NCBI RefSeq assembly: GCF_003339685.1
Contig: NZ_QPKI01000015.1
Coordinates: forward strand, 26,436-90,435
From: Halomonas sp. DQ26W
Lineage (GTDB): Bacteria; Pseudomonadota; Gammaproteobacteria; Pseudomonadales; Halomonadaceae
Direction: 5' to 3'
DNA: 64,000 nt
Of the stretch, positions 45,463 to 54,050 are shown piece after piece. The notes under the pieces were generated by a model. It made no database searches. It had not been told where the DNA came from and saw only the letters and a list, made by a program, of their open reading frames with translations. Each line of letters starts with the position of its first letter. The stretch's first letter is position 1. The position numbers and the translations under genes were made by a program.

Positions 45463-46077
45463 TCACGCCGGCCTTTCCAACCCGAATAGGTCACTCGTGC
45501 GGGCATAGTCGCTGCCCGCCATGCGCCCGATGGGCCTGAGCGCTTCTACCGAGACATGACGGCCATTCCATATCGCATCGTCGATATGGATCGACACGAC
45601 CTCCGCCAGCACCAGGCAGCCCGCCATGGGCTGGTCGCCGAAGCGCACGATCTCGCGCAGCCGGCAGCCGAAGGCCACCGGGGCAGCCGCCACCCGCGGC
45701 ACCGACAGCCCCGACATGATCACCTTCTCCAACCCCGCCAGGGCGAACTCGTCTTCCCCCGCCGGCAGGCTGGCGCTGGTGACGTTCATCGCCTCCACCA
45801 GCGCCTCGCCGCTGATGTGCACCACGCACTCGGGCACCTGCTCCAGGTTGCGGATGGTGTCCTTGGGCTGGCCCTCGCCGTTGATCAGCGGCGAAAAGCC
45901 CAGCACCGGCGGCGCCACGCTCACCACGTTGAAGAAGGAGAACGGCGCCAGGTTGGTATTACCGTCACGATCCCGGGTCGACACCCAGGCGATAGGGCGC
46001 GGGCAGATCGTCCCGCAGAACAGACGATAGATGGCACCACTGCTCAGCGGCGCCTCTTCCAGCAGATAGTCGCTCAT
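45463..46077 (-). CDS. Flavin reductase-like FMN-binding protein, paralogue B
   Basis: 204 residues, about 80% identical by eye to paralogue A at 35.1-35.8 kb, from MSDYLLEEA to DYARTSDLF. The same FMN-site segments (CPRPIAWVSTRDRDGNTNLA, FSFFNVVSVAPPVLGFSP) are intact. The C-terminus stops at LERPA, shorter than A. It lies behind the amidase on the same strand but 250 bp away, after an unassigned spacer. A, B and a short repeated motif in the spacer suggest duplication around this locus. Confidence 0.88.
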   Translation of the reverse strand: MSDYLLEEAPLSSGAIYRLFCGTICPRPIAWVSTRDRDGNTNLAPFSFFNVVSVAPPVLGFSPLINGEGQPKDTIRNLEQVPECVVHISGEALVEAMNVTSASLPAGEDEFALAGLEKVIMSGLSVPRVAAAPVAFGCRLREIVRFGDQPMAGCLVLAEVVSIHIDDAIWNGRHVSVEALRPIGRMAGSDYARTSDLFGLERPA

Positions 46078-46245
46078 GGCTAGCCCTTGCTGCAGTCAAG
46101 AAGCACCATAGTACTCTTACAAACCACACCTATGACAGAACAGAAGGCTTGGTACATATGGCGTCTCAAGCGCGGTCCCATGAAGCTGTAAAACTGCATT
46201 TATGGCACCATGGCAGGGTCCATCGCTCTTAGGAAAAAACCCGCC

Positions 46246-49200
46246 ATGCCGTTCGCCACCACGCCCCTCACCCCCGGCTTCATGGTCGTTCACGGCAACC
46301 GCCTGGAGGACCTGCGCGGCGTGGCGGTGGAGTGGATGAAGCGCCACCCGCTGGCGCCGCTGGAGAACGAAACGATCCTGGTGCAGAGCAACGGTATCGG
46401 CCAGTGGATGAAGCTGGCGCTGGCCGCCGACGAGGCCGATGGCGGCAGCGGCATCGCCGCCGCGGTGGACGTCTCCCTGCCGGCGCGCTTTCTGTGGCAG
46501 GCCTACCGTGCGGTCCTCAACCACGTGGAAGGCGACCCCAACTCGGTGCCGGCCACCTCACCCTTCGACAAGTCGCACCTGATCTGGCGGCTGCTGCGCC
46601 TGCTGCCCGAGCTGATGCCGCGAGACGAATTCGCCCCGCTGCGCCGCTTCCTCGAAGGCGACAACGACCTGCGCAAGCAACACCAGCTCGCCGAGCGCCT
46701 GGCCGACCTGTTCGACCAGTACCAGGTCTACCGCGCCGACTGGCTCGACGCCTGGGGCCGCGGCGAGGACGTGCTGATCTCCGCCCGCGGCCAGGCCCAG
46801 GCGCTTCCCGACACCCAGCGCTGGCAGCCCGCCCTCTGGCGCGCACTCATCGAAGACGTAGGCGACGACGGTGTGGCCTCCAGCCGTGCCATGGTGCACC
46901 GCCGCTTCCTCGAGGCGGCGCGCCAGCTCGACGGCAACAATCGCCCCGTTGGTCTTCCAAGGCGGGTGATGGTGTTCGGCATCTCCTCGCTGCCGCAGCA
47001 ATCGCTGGAAGCGCTGGCTGCTATCGCCCGCTGCAGCCAGGTGGTGCTGTGCGTGCACAACCCCTGCCAGCACTACTGGGCCGACATCATCGAACACAAG
47101 GACCTGCTCCGCGCCCAGCGCTACCGACAGCAGCGCAAGGCCGGCATGCCGGCGCGGCTCGACGTGCTCGGCCTTGGCGACGCTGACGCTAATGGCGACG
47201 GAGCGGAAAGCCTGCACCTGCACGCCCAGCCGCTGCTGGCCGCCTGGGGCAAGCAGGGCCGCGACTACCTGCGCCTGCTCGACGAGCACGACGACGCCCA
47301 GCAGTACGAGCGCCTGTTCGCCGCCGACTCGCTGCGCATCGACCTGTTCGAACCCTTCGTGCGCGAGGGGGACGGCCGGCTGCTGCAGCAATTGCAGGAC
47401 GACATCCGCGAACTGCGCCCGCTGCACGAGACCTGCGACACCTGGCCGGCGGTGGACCCCAGCCGCGACGACTCCCTCGTCTTCCACGCCGCCCACAGCC
47501 CCCAGCGCGAGGTGGAGATCCTGCACGACCAGCTGCTCGCCGCCTTCAGCGCCGACCCCAGCCTCAAGCCCCGCGACGTGATCGTGATGGTGCCGGACAT
47601 CGACCACTACGCGCCCCACGTGCAGGCGGTCTTTGGTCAGTATGCGAGGGGCCAACTGGAACGCGACGACCCGCGCTACATCCCCTTCACGCTCTCCGAC
47701 CAGGGCAGCCGCCACCGCCTGCCGCTGCTGATCGCACTGGAGAAACTGCTGCGCCTGCCGGAACTACGCCTCTCGGTGAGCGACCTGCTCGACCTGCTCG
47801 ACGTGCCCGCCCTGCGTGCACGCTTCGGCATCCAGGAAGACGACGTACCCACCCTGCGCCGCTGGATCGAGGGTGCCGGCATCCGCTGGGGGCTCAACGC
47901 CGGCCAGCGCGGCAGCCTCGACCTGCCCGCCGGCATGGAACAGAACACCTGGGCCTTCGGCCTGCGCCGGCTGCTGCTGGGCTACGCCGTGGGCGAAGCC
48001 GCCAGCGGCCCGTGGCAAGGCATCGAACCCTTCGACGATATCGGCGGGCTGGAAGCGGCGCTGGCCGGCCCCTTGGCCGCCCTGCTGGAAACCCTGGAGC
48101 AACAGTGGCGCACCCTGCGCGAACCCACCGACGTGGCCGGCTGGGTGCAGCGCCTGCGCGCCCTGCTGGAAGCGAGCTTTCTCGCCGACGCCCCCGAAGA
48201 CAGCCTGATGCTGGCCCAGCTCGAACAGAAGTTGCAGGCGTGGCAGGAGGGCGCCGAGGAGGCCGGACTGACCCGCGAGCTGCCTCTCTCCGTGGTGCGC
48301 GAGCACTGGCTGGGCCAGATCGACGAATCGAGCCTGTCGCAGCGCTTCATGGCCGGCGCGGTGAACTTCGCCACCCTGATGCCGATGCGCGCCATCCCCT
48401 TCAAGCGCGTCTGCCTGCTGGGCATGAACGACGGCGACTACCCGCGCAGCCAGCCACCGATGGACTTCGACCTGATGAACGGCGACTACCGCCCCGGCGA
48501 CCGCTCGCGCCGCGAGGACGACCGCTACCTGTTCCTCGAAGCGCTGCTCTCCGCCCGCGAACAGCTCTATGTGAGCTGGGTGGGCCGCAGCATCGTCGAC
48601 AACGCCGAGAAACCGCCCTCGGTGCTGGTCGGCCAACTGCGCGACCACCTCCAGGCCGGCTGGTGCCTTTCCGACAAGGGCGAAAACGACGGCAGTTACT
48701 TGCTCGACGCCCTCACCACCGCGCACCCGCTGCAGCCTTTCAGCCGCACCTACTTCCCCACCGAGGCACAGCAGGCCGAGCGCGACGTATCGGCCCGGCG
48801 GCTGTTCACCTACGCCCATGAGTGGCGCGAGGTGCACACAGAAAACGAAGGATCAGCAAGAACCCAAAGCGTCACGAGCGAAGACGAGACAAGGCAAAGC
48901 CCGCCGAAAACGCGGAGTTTACGAGCTGTAAATGAGCAGTTTGAGAAGGGCTTTAACGCCGTATCGTCGAGCGCAGTAGCTTTGGCACCATATAAGCAGG
49001 ACACGCCGCTTACACTGGCCCAGCTCGGCAACTTCCTGCGCGACCCGGCCCGCGCCTTCTTTACTACCCGGCTCAAGGTCTTCCTGGAACGCGAGGACAT
49101 CGTCAGCCTCGATCACGAGCCCTTCGACCTGGACGGCCTCGCTAACTGGCAGCTGCAGGACCGGCTGATCCGCGAGCAACGCCGCGCCGTGGACGAAGGC

Positions 49201-50019
49201 CGCGAGCGCATGCCCGCCATGCTCGACACCCTCGACCGCCTGCAGGGCCAGGGCGTGCTGGCCATGGGCGCCTTCGGCGAGCGCATGCGCGAGCAGCTCA
49301 CCGAACCGATGCCGGAACTGTTCGAAGCCTATGAAGCCGCGCTGGACGAGTGGCCCCACGCCATCGAAGAGCCGGAGCCGGTGCAGCTCAACGTGCCCGG
49401 CGCACCGCCTATTGAAGACTGGCTCGACGAGCTGCGCCGCGACTCAGAGGGCAACCGCTGCCGCCTGGTGCTGGTCAGCAGCAGCTTGATCAAGAAGGGC
49501 AAGTACCACTGGCAGCACATCCTGCGCCACTGGGTGGCGCACCTGGCCGGTCATCTGGAAGGCCACCCTTTGACCACACGGTTACTCTCCAAGGCGGGCC
49601 ACGTGACACTGCCGCCCCTCGACCCGGAACTCGCCCGCGGCCACCTGCGCGAGATCGTCAAATCCTGGCAGGCCGGCATGCGCGAGCCGCTGCCACTGGC
49701 CTGCGACACCGCCTTCGTCTGGCTGAGCAAGCTTGGCTCTTCACAACACCCACCAGAGAGTGAGCGCGACAGCGACGCCTGGCACGCTGCCCGCAAGACC
49801 TACGAGGGTGACGACTACAACGCCGGCGAAGTGGGCCGCAACGCCTACCTCGCCCATCGCTGGCCAACCTTCACCCGGCTCTACGAAGCCCGCCAGGACA
49901 GACTCGGTTTTGCGGAACTCACCGAACGGCTACTCGCCCCGGTGCACCTGGCCGTCAAAGGGGACAAGAAAGAGGGCGGGAAGAAGACAGATGAGAAGAA
50001 AGCGGGGGGCAAGGCATGA
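46246..50019 (+). CDS. recC: Exodeoxyribonuclease V subunit RecC
   Basis: 1257 residues, somewhat longer than E. coli RecC (1122). RecC is the chi-recognising, helicase-dead subunit of RecBCD. The opening FMVVHGNRLEDLRGVAVEW and the downstream VCLLGMNDGDYPR, FEDDRYLFLEALLSAREQLYVSWVG region (RRED form here) are characteristic. Residues about 873-914 are encoded by an inserted palindromic repeat in frame. The start at 46246 (MPFATTPLTPGF) follows AGGA; 46210 is possible. The stop overlaps recB by 4 nt, and the three rec genes form one operon. Confidence 0.95.
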   Translation: MPFATTPLTPGFMVVHGNRLEDLRGVAVEWMKRHPLAPLENETILVQSNGIGQWMKLALAADEADGGSGIAAAVDVSLPARFLWQAYRAVLNHVEGDPNSVPATSPFDKSHLIWRLLRLLPELMPRDEFAPLRRFLEGDNDLRKQHQLAERLADLFDQYQVYRADWLDAWGRGEDVLISARGQAQALPDTQRWQPALWRALIEDVGDDGVASSRAMVHRRFLEAARQLDGNNRPVGLPRRVMVFGISSLPQQSLEALAAIARCSQVVLCVHNPCQHYWADIIEHKDLLRAQRYRQQRKAGMPARLDVLGLGDADANGDGAESLHLHAQPLLAAWGKQGRDYLRLLDEHDDAQQYERLFAADSLRIDLFEPFVREGDGRLLQQLQDDIRELRPLHETCDTWPAVDPSRDDSLVFHAAHSPQREVEILHDQLLAAFSADPSLKPRDVIVMVPDIDHYAPHVQAVFGQYARGQLERDDPRYIPFTLSDQGSRHRLPLLIALEKLLRLPELRLSVSDLLDLLDVPALRARFGIQEDDVPTLRRWIEGAGIRWGLNAGQRGSLDLPAGMEQNTWAFGLRRLLLGYAVGEAASGPWQGIEPFDDIGGLEAALAGPLAALLETLEQQWRTLREPTDVAGWVQRLRALLEASFLADAPEDSLMLAQLEQKLQAWQEGAEEAGLTRELPLSVVREHWLGQIDESSLSQRFMAGAVNFATLMPMRAIPFKRVCLLGMNDGDYPRSQPPMDFDLMNGDYRPGDRSRREDDRYLFLEALLSAREQLYVSWVGRSIVDNAEKPPSVLVGQLRDHLQAGWCLSDKGENDGSYLLDALTTAHPLQPFSRTYFPTEAQQAERDVSARRLFTYAHEWREVHTENEGSARTQSVTSEDETRQSPPKTRSLRAVNEQFEKGFNAVSSSAVALAPYKQDTPLTLAQLGNFLRDPARAFFTTRLKVFLEREDIVSLDHEPFDLDGLANWQLQDRLIREQRRAVDEGRERMPAMLDTLDRLQGQGVLAMGAFGERMREQLTEPMPELFEAYEAALDEWPHAIEEPEPVQLNVPGAPPIEDWLDELRRDSEGNRCRLVLVSSSLIKKGKYHWQHILRHWVAHLAGHLEGHPLTTRLLSKAGHVTLPPLDPELARGHLREIVKSWQAGMREPLPLACDTAFVWLSKLGSSQHPPESERDSDAWHAARKTYEGDDYNAGEVGRNAYLAHRWPTFTRLYEARQDRLGFAELTERLLAPVHLAVKGDKKEGGKKTDEKKAGGKA
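48864..48985 (+). repeat. In-frame palindromic repeat within recC
   Basis: A 122-bp AT-richer segment begins CCAAAGC (48864-48870) and ends GCTTTGG (48979-48985). The two halves are imperfect inverted repeats containing AAGACGAGACAAGG..AAAGCCC and GGGCTTT..CGTATCGTCGAG, with a central GTTTAC...GTAAA hairpin. Length and phase leave the reading frame open. The encoded peptide (about residues 873-914) is Ser/Thr/Lys/Glu-rich and unlike RecC. It resembles dispersed palindromes known to me from related genomes, but I cannot name the family. Confidence 0.75.
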
Positions 50020-53000
50020 GCGAGGTCACGCAGTTAAATCCGCTCGACTTTCCCCTGCACGGCAGCCGCTTAATCGAAGCCAGCGCGGGCACCGGCAAGA
50101 CCTTCACCATCGCTCTGCTCTACGTGCGCCTGGTGCTCGGTGCCCGCTCGGAAACCGACGAGGCCACCTTCAAGCGCCCGCTGACGCCGCCGGAAATCCT
50201 GGTGCTGACCTTCACCAACGCCGCCACCCAGGAGCTGCGCGAGCGTATTCGTGCGCGGCTGGTGGAAGCAGCAGAAGTCTTTTTACAAACGCCCGAAACC
50301 GCGTCCGAGATTCCCGACGCTTCGGGAGCAGAACATAGCGGAGGTCATTCTGCAGGGATGCAGAATGTAGCGCCCAGGAACGGGTTTACAGCGCCTCCGC
50401 GGAGTTCTGCTGACGAAGCTGAACACGGGGCGCCGGGGTCAGGCCGAAGAGGAGGTCCGATTCCAGGGAAGGAATCGGTAGCGCCCAGGGATGGGTTCAC
50501 AGCGCCTCCTCGCAGGCCTGACGCCGGATCAGCCCCGGCTACGAAGAGCCAAGCAGATCCGCTGCTCATCGCCCTCCGCAATGAATACGATCCCGCCACC
50601 TGGCCCGCCTGCGCCCGTCGCCTGCAGCTCGCCGCAGAGTGGATGGACGAGGCCGCCGTCTCCACCATCCACAGCTGGTGCTACCGCATGCTGCGCGAGC
50701 ACGCCTTCGACAGCGGCAGCCTGTTCTCCCTCGACCTGGAAAACGACCAGACCGAGCTGGAGCTCGAAGTGGTTCGCGACTACTGGCGAAGCTTCTACTA
50801 CCCGCTCAACACCGACGAACTGGCAAGCGTGGTACGCCACTGGAGCACGCCCAAGCAACTGCACGCTGCCGTGCGCGGGCTGATGCCCGAATGTGATGCG
50901 CTCGACAAAGGCGCCCCGCCCCCGGCCGAAACGGTCGCCAACGCCCAACGCGAGACCGCCGAGTGCCTCGCCCAGCTCAAAGCGCCGTGGGCCACGTGGA
51001 TCGAGCAATTGCGCGATGTGTTCGAAGAGGCCGCCCAGCAGAAGGCCTTCAAGGGCCAGAGCTTCAATGCCCGAAGCCGTGCCAGCTGGCTCGGCGCACT
51101 GCGCGACTGGTCCCAGGGGGATGCCACCTGGCCCGGCCTGACCGATGCCGCCTGGAAGCGTCTCACGCCCCAGGGCATGGCCGATATCTGGCTCAAGGGC
51201 GAGCCGCCAGACCACCCGGCACTGGCCGCACTGGAAGCGCTCCAGGACGAACTCAACGCCCTGCCCGATCCCTACGCCGACCTGCTCACCCACGCCGTGC
51301 ACTGGTGCCGCGCGCGGCTCGACCGCGAGCAGGAGCGCCGCGCCCAGATGGGCCCCAACGAGCTGCTGACCCATCTTGACCGGGCGTTGGCCGGCCCCAA
51401 CTGCGAGACACTCGGCGCGCAGATCCGCCGCCAGTTCCCGGTCGCCCTGGTCGACGAATTCCAGGACACCGACCCGGTGCAGTACCGCATCTTCGACTGC
51501 GTGTACCGCATCCGCGAGAACCGCCGCGAGAGTGGAGTATTCCTGATCGGCGACCCCAAGCAGGCGATCTACGCCTTCCGCGGCGCCGACATCCATACCT
51601 ACCTGCGCGCACGCCGCGACACCCAAGGCCGCCACGTCACCTTGGGCACCAACTTCCGCTCCAGCGAGGCGATGGTCGAGTCGGTGAACCGCTGCTTCGA
51701 ATTCGCCGAAGCGCACCCGCCCGGTGCCTTCCTGTTCAATTCCCCCGAGGGGAACCCCGTTCCTTTCAATGCGGTTGCCGCCAAGGGACGCAAGGACTCA
51801 CTTACCCGCCAGGGTCAGCCGCTGCCAGCCATGACCCTGTGGCAGCTCGACAGCGACGAGCCGCTTTCCAAGACCGCCTACCACGGCGTGATGGCCGAGC
51901 GCTGCGCCTCCTATATGGTCGAGCTGCTCAACGAGGGTCAAAGCGGCCAAGCAGGCTTCCAGGAAGGCGAGCGCTTGCAGCCGCTCAAGCCCTCCGATAT
52001 GGCAGTGCTGGTCAACGGCCTGGGCGAGGCGCGGGCGATCCGCCAGGCGCTGGCCCGGCGCGGCGTGAAGAGCGTCTACCTCTCCGACAAGGACAAGGTG
52101 TTCGCCTCGCCGGTCGCCCCCCAGCTCGACGCCTGGCTGCGCGCCTGTGCGGCGCCCGAAGACGACCGGCTGCTGCGCACCGCCCTGGCCACCCCGGTAC
52201 TGGGGCTCGATATCGCCACGCTGGATAGTTTGAACGAGGATGAGTTGGCCTGGGAAAGCCGGGTGCTGCAGTTCCGTGACTACCACCGCCTGTGGCAACG
52301 CCAGGGCGTGCTGCCGCTGGTGCGCAAGATCATCCACGATTTCGACGTGGCGACGCGGCTGCTTTCGAGCGGGCCCGCCAGCGAGGGTGAGCGCTTCCTA
52401 ACGGATCTGCTGCACTTGGGGGAATTGCTGCAGCACGCCAGCCAGGAGCTCGACGGCGAACACGCGCTGATCCGCTTTCTCGCCGAATCCATCGCTCATC
52501 CCGAAGGCCAGGGCGACACCCACAAGCTGCGCCTGGAGAGCGACGCCGACCTGGTGCAGGTCATCACCATTCACAAGTCCAAGGGGCTGGAGTACCCGCT
52601 GGTGTTCCTGCCCTTCATCTGTAGCCATCGCCCGACGAAGAAAGACGACTCGCCACTGCGCTGGCATGACGCCGAGGGGCGCCTGCGCATCAGCCTGGAG
52701 GCCGACGAGGAGACCCTGGCCACCGTCGACCGCGAGCGCCTGGGCGAAGACCTGCGCAAACTCTACGTGGCGCTGACCCGCGCGCGCCACGCCACCTGGC
52801 TAGGCATGGCCCCGCTCAAGGGCGGCGAAGGCGGCGCCATCGGCCAACTGCTGGCCAACGGCGAACCGATCGGACCCAGCGTATTTGGAGAGGTGCTGAA
52901 GCGGCTCAAGGGCGACTGCGCGGCCATCGAGATCGCCCCGGCGCCGCCGGCCCACGCCCAGATCATCAGCCAGACCGAGCGCGACGAAAGCCTGGGCGAA

Positions 53001-54050
53001 GCACGCACGCCCACGCGCCCCGCCCGCGAGCACTGGTGGATCGCCAGCTACTCGGCGCTGCGCCTCTCGGGGGACATCCTGTCCATTGAAACTACGACCG
53101 CCCCAGTAAGCACAGACTTACCATTTAGCACACAGACTCCCTCGCCCACTGGAACAACCGGCGCCCCGCTCGCCGAGCCGGCCACCGCAATGGAAGCCAC
53201 CGCGCTGGAAGTAATTAGCGAACCGCATGACAGCGGTACCAGCGAGCGTTTACCTTCCCTGCATCGCTTCCCCCGTGGCCCTGGCCCCGGCACCTTCCTA
53301 CACGGCATTCTCGAATGGGCGGGGGAGTTGGGCTTCGCCCGCGTGGCCCGCGACCCGGCACTCCGCGAGGAGACCCTGGCCCGGCGCTGCCAGGTGCGCG
53401 GTTGGCAGCAGTGGCTGCCCACCCTGCACTCATGGTTCGGCACAATGCTCGCCGCCCCGCTGCCGCTGCCCAATGGCGCGGGCAGCCTTACGCTCGAAAC
53501 GCTGACGAGCTACCAGGTGGAAATGGAGTTCTGGTTCGCCGCCAGCAAAGTCGACACCCGCCGACTGGACGCCCTCGTAAGTGCTTACACACTCCCCAAC
53601 CCAGATGACAGACCAGGCGCGAACCATCCGCGCCTCGCGTTGGATGCCGACACCCTCAACGGCATGCTCAAGGGCTTCATCGACCTGGTGTTCGAGCATG
53701 AAGGGCGCTACTACGTGGCCGACTGGAAGTCGAACCACCTGGGGCCGGACGACAGCGCCTATGCCCCCCAGGCCATGCAGCTTGCCATCGCCGAGAAGCG
53801 CTACGACCTGCAGTACGCGCTCTACCTGCTGGCCCTGCACCGGCTGCTCAAGGCGCGCTTGCCGGGCTACGACTACGACCAACACATCGGCGGCTCGCTC
53901 ACCGTCTTTCTCAGGGGCACCAATGCGGAGAGCCGCGGCGTACACGCCGAGCGCCCCCCGCGCCAACTGATCGAAGCGATGGATGCGCTGTTCCAGGGCG
54001 ATACCCAAGCGGCAAGCGCCGCCACCCAGGCAACGGAGGCGCCGGCATGA
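50016..54050 (+). CDS. recB: Exodeoxyribonuclease V subunit RecB (helicase-nuclease)
   Basis: 1344 residues (E. coli 1180). The UvrD-like helicase has Walker A EASAGTGKTFTIAL (about 22-35), motif II VDEFQDTDPVQYRIFD, GDPKQAIYAFRGADI and late helicase motif HKSKGLEYPLVFLPF. The C-terminal nuclease has FIDLVFEHEGRYYVADWKSN, with the catalytic Asp-x-Lys. Residues about 102-169 come from two inserted hairpin repeats, placed between helicase motif Ia and the next conserved helix. A Ser/Thr/Pro-rich low-complexity linker (about 1025-1070) separates the helicase and nuclease parts. Its stop overlaps the recD start. Confidence 0.97.
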   Translation: MSEVTQLNPLDFPLHGSRLIEASAGTGKTFTIALLYVRLVLGARSETDEATFKRPLTPPEILVLTFTNAATQELRERIRARLVEAAEVFLQTPETASEIPDASGAEHSGGHSAGMQNVAPRNGFTAPPRSSADEAEHGAPGSGRRGGPIPGKESVAPRDGFTAPPRRPDAGSAPATKSQADPLLIALRNEYDPATWPACARRLQLAAEWMDEAAVSTIHSWCYRMLREHAFDSGSLFSLDLENDQTELELEVVRDYWRSFYYPLNTDELASVVRHWSTPKQLHAAVRGLMPECDALDKGAPPPAETVANAQRETAECLAQLKAPWATWIEQLRDVFEEAAQQKAFKGQSFNARSRASWLGALRDWSQGDATWPGLTDAAWKRLTPQGMADIWLKGEPPDHPALAALEALQDELNALPDPYADLLTHAVHWCRARLDREQERRAQMGPNELLTHLDRALAGPNCETLGAQIRRQFPVALVDEFQDTDPVQYRIFDCVYRIRENRRESGVFLIGDPKQAIYAFRGADIHTYLRARRDTQGRHVTLGTNFRSSEAMVESVNRCFEFAEAHPPGAFLFNSPEGNPVPFNAVAAKGRKDSLTRQGQPLPAMTLWQLDSDEPLSKTAYHGVMAERCASYMVELLNEGQSGQAGFQEGERLQPLKPSDMAVLVNGLGEARAIRQALARRGVKSVYLSDKDKVFASPVAPQLDAWLRACAAPEDDRLLRTALATPVLGLDIATLDSLNEDELAWESRVLQFRDYHRLWQRQGVLPLVRKIIHDFDVATRLLSSGPASEGERFLTDLLHLGELLQHASQELDGEHALIRFLAESIAHPEGQGDTHKLRLESDADLVQVITIHKSKGLEYPLVFLPFICSHRPTKKDDSPLRWHDAEGRLRISLEADEETLATVDRERLGEDLRKLYVALTRARHATWLGMAPLKGGEGGAIGQLLANGEPIGPSVFGEVLKRLKGDCAAIEIAPAPPAHAQIISQTERDESLGEARTPTRPAREHWWIASYSALRLSGDILSIETTTAPVSTDLPFSTQTPSPTGTTGAPLAEPATAMEATALEVISEPHDSGTSERLPSLHRFPRGPGPGTFLHGILEWAGELGFARVARDPALREETLARRCQVRGWQQWLPTLHSWFGTMLAAPLPLPNGAGSLTLETLTSYQVEMEFWFAASKVDTRRLDALVSAYTLPNPDDRPGANHPRLALDADTLNGMLKGFIDLVFEHEGRYYVADWKSNHLGPDDSAYAPQAMQLAIAEKRYDLQYALYLLALHRLLKARLPGYDYDQHIGGSLTVFLRGTNAESRGVHAERPPRQLIEAMDALFQGDTQAASAATQATEAPA
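50319..50419 (+). repeat. Hairpin repeat element, copy 2 (in frame in recB)
   Basis: 101 nt. A 26-nt outer stem (50319-50344 with 50394-50419) matches at 21 positions. A perfect 9-bp inner hairpin (CATTCTGCA at 50346-50354, TGCAGAATG at 50359-50367) is followed by the 26-nt core at 50368-50393 (TAGCGCCCAGG...GGGTTTACAGCG). The encoded peptide includes NVAPRNGFTAPPR. Confidence 0.88.
50438..50522 (+). repeat. Hairpin repeat element, copy 3 (in frame in recB)
   Basis: 85 nt. An 18-nt outer stem (50438-50455 with 50505-50522) matches at 15 positions. A perfect 8-bp inner hairpin (CCGATTCC at 50457-50464, GGAATCGG at 50471-50478) is followed by the 26-nt core at 50479-50504 (TAGCGCCCAGG...GGGTTCACAGCG). 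The encoded peptide includes SVAPRDGFTAPPRRP, nearly the same as copy 2, from which it is separated by 18 nt. Confidence 0.88.

Noticed and set aside
48864..48985. CRISPR-like array in recC because of the palindrome.
   Set aside because: There is one palindrome, with no regular repeat-spacer pattern and no cas genes in the window.
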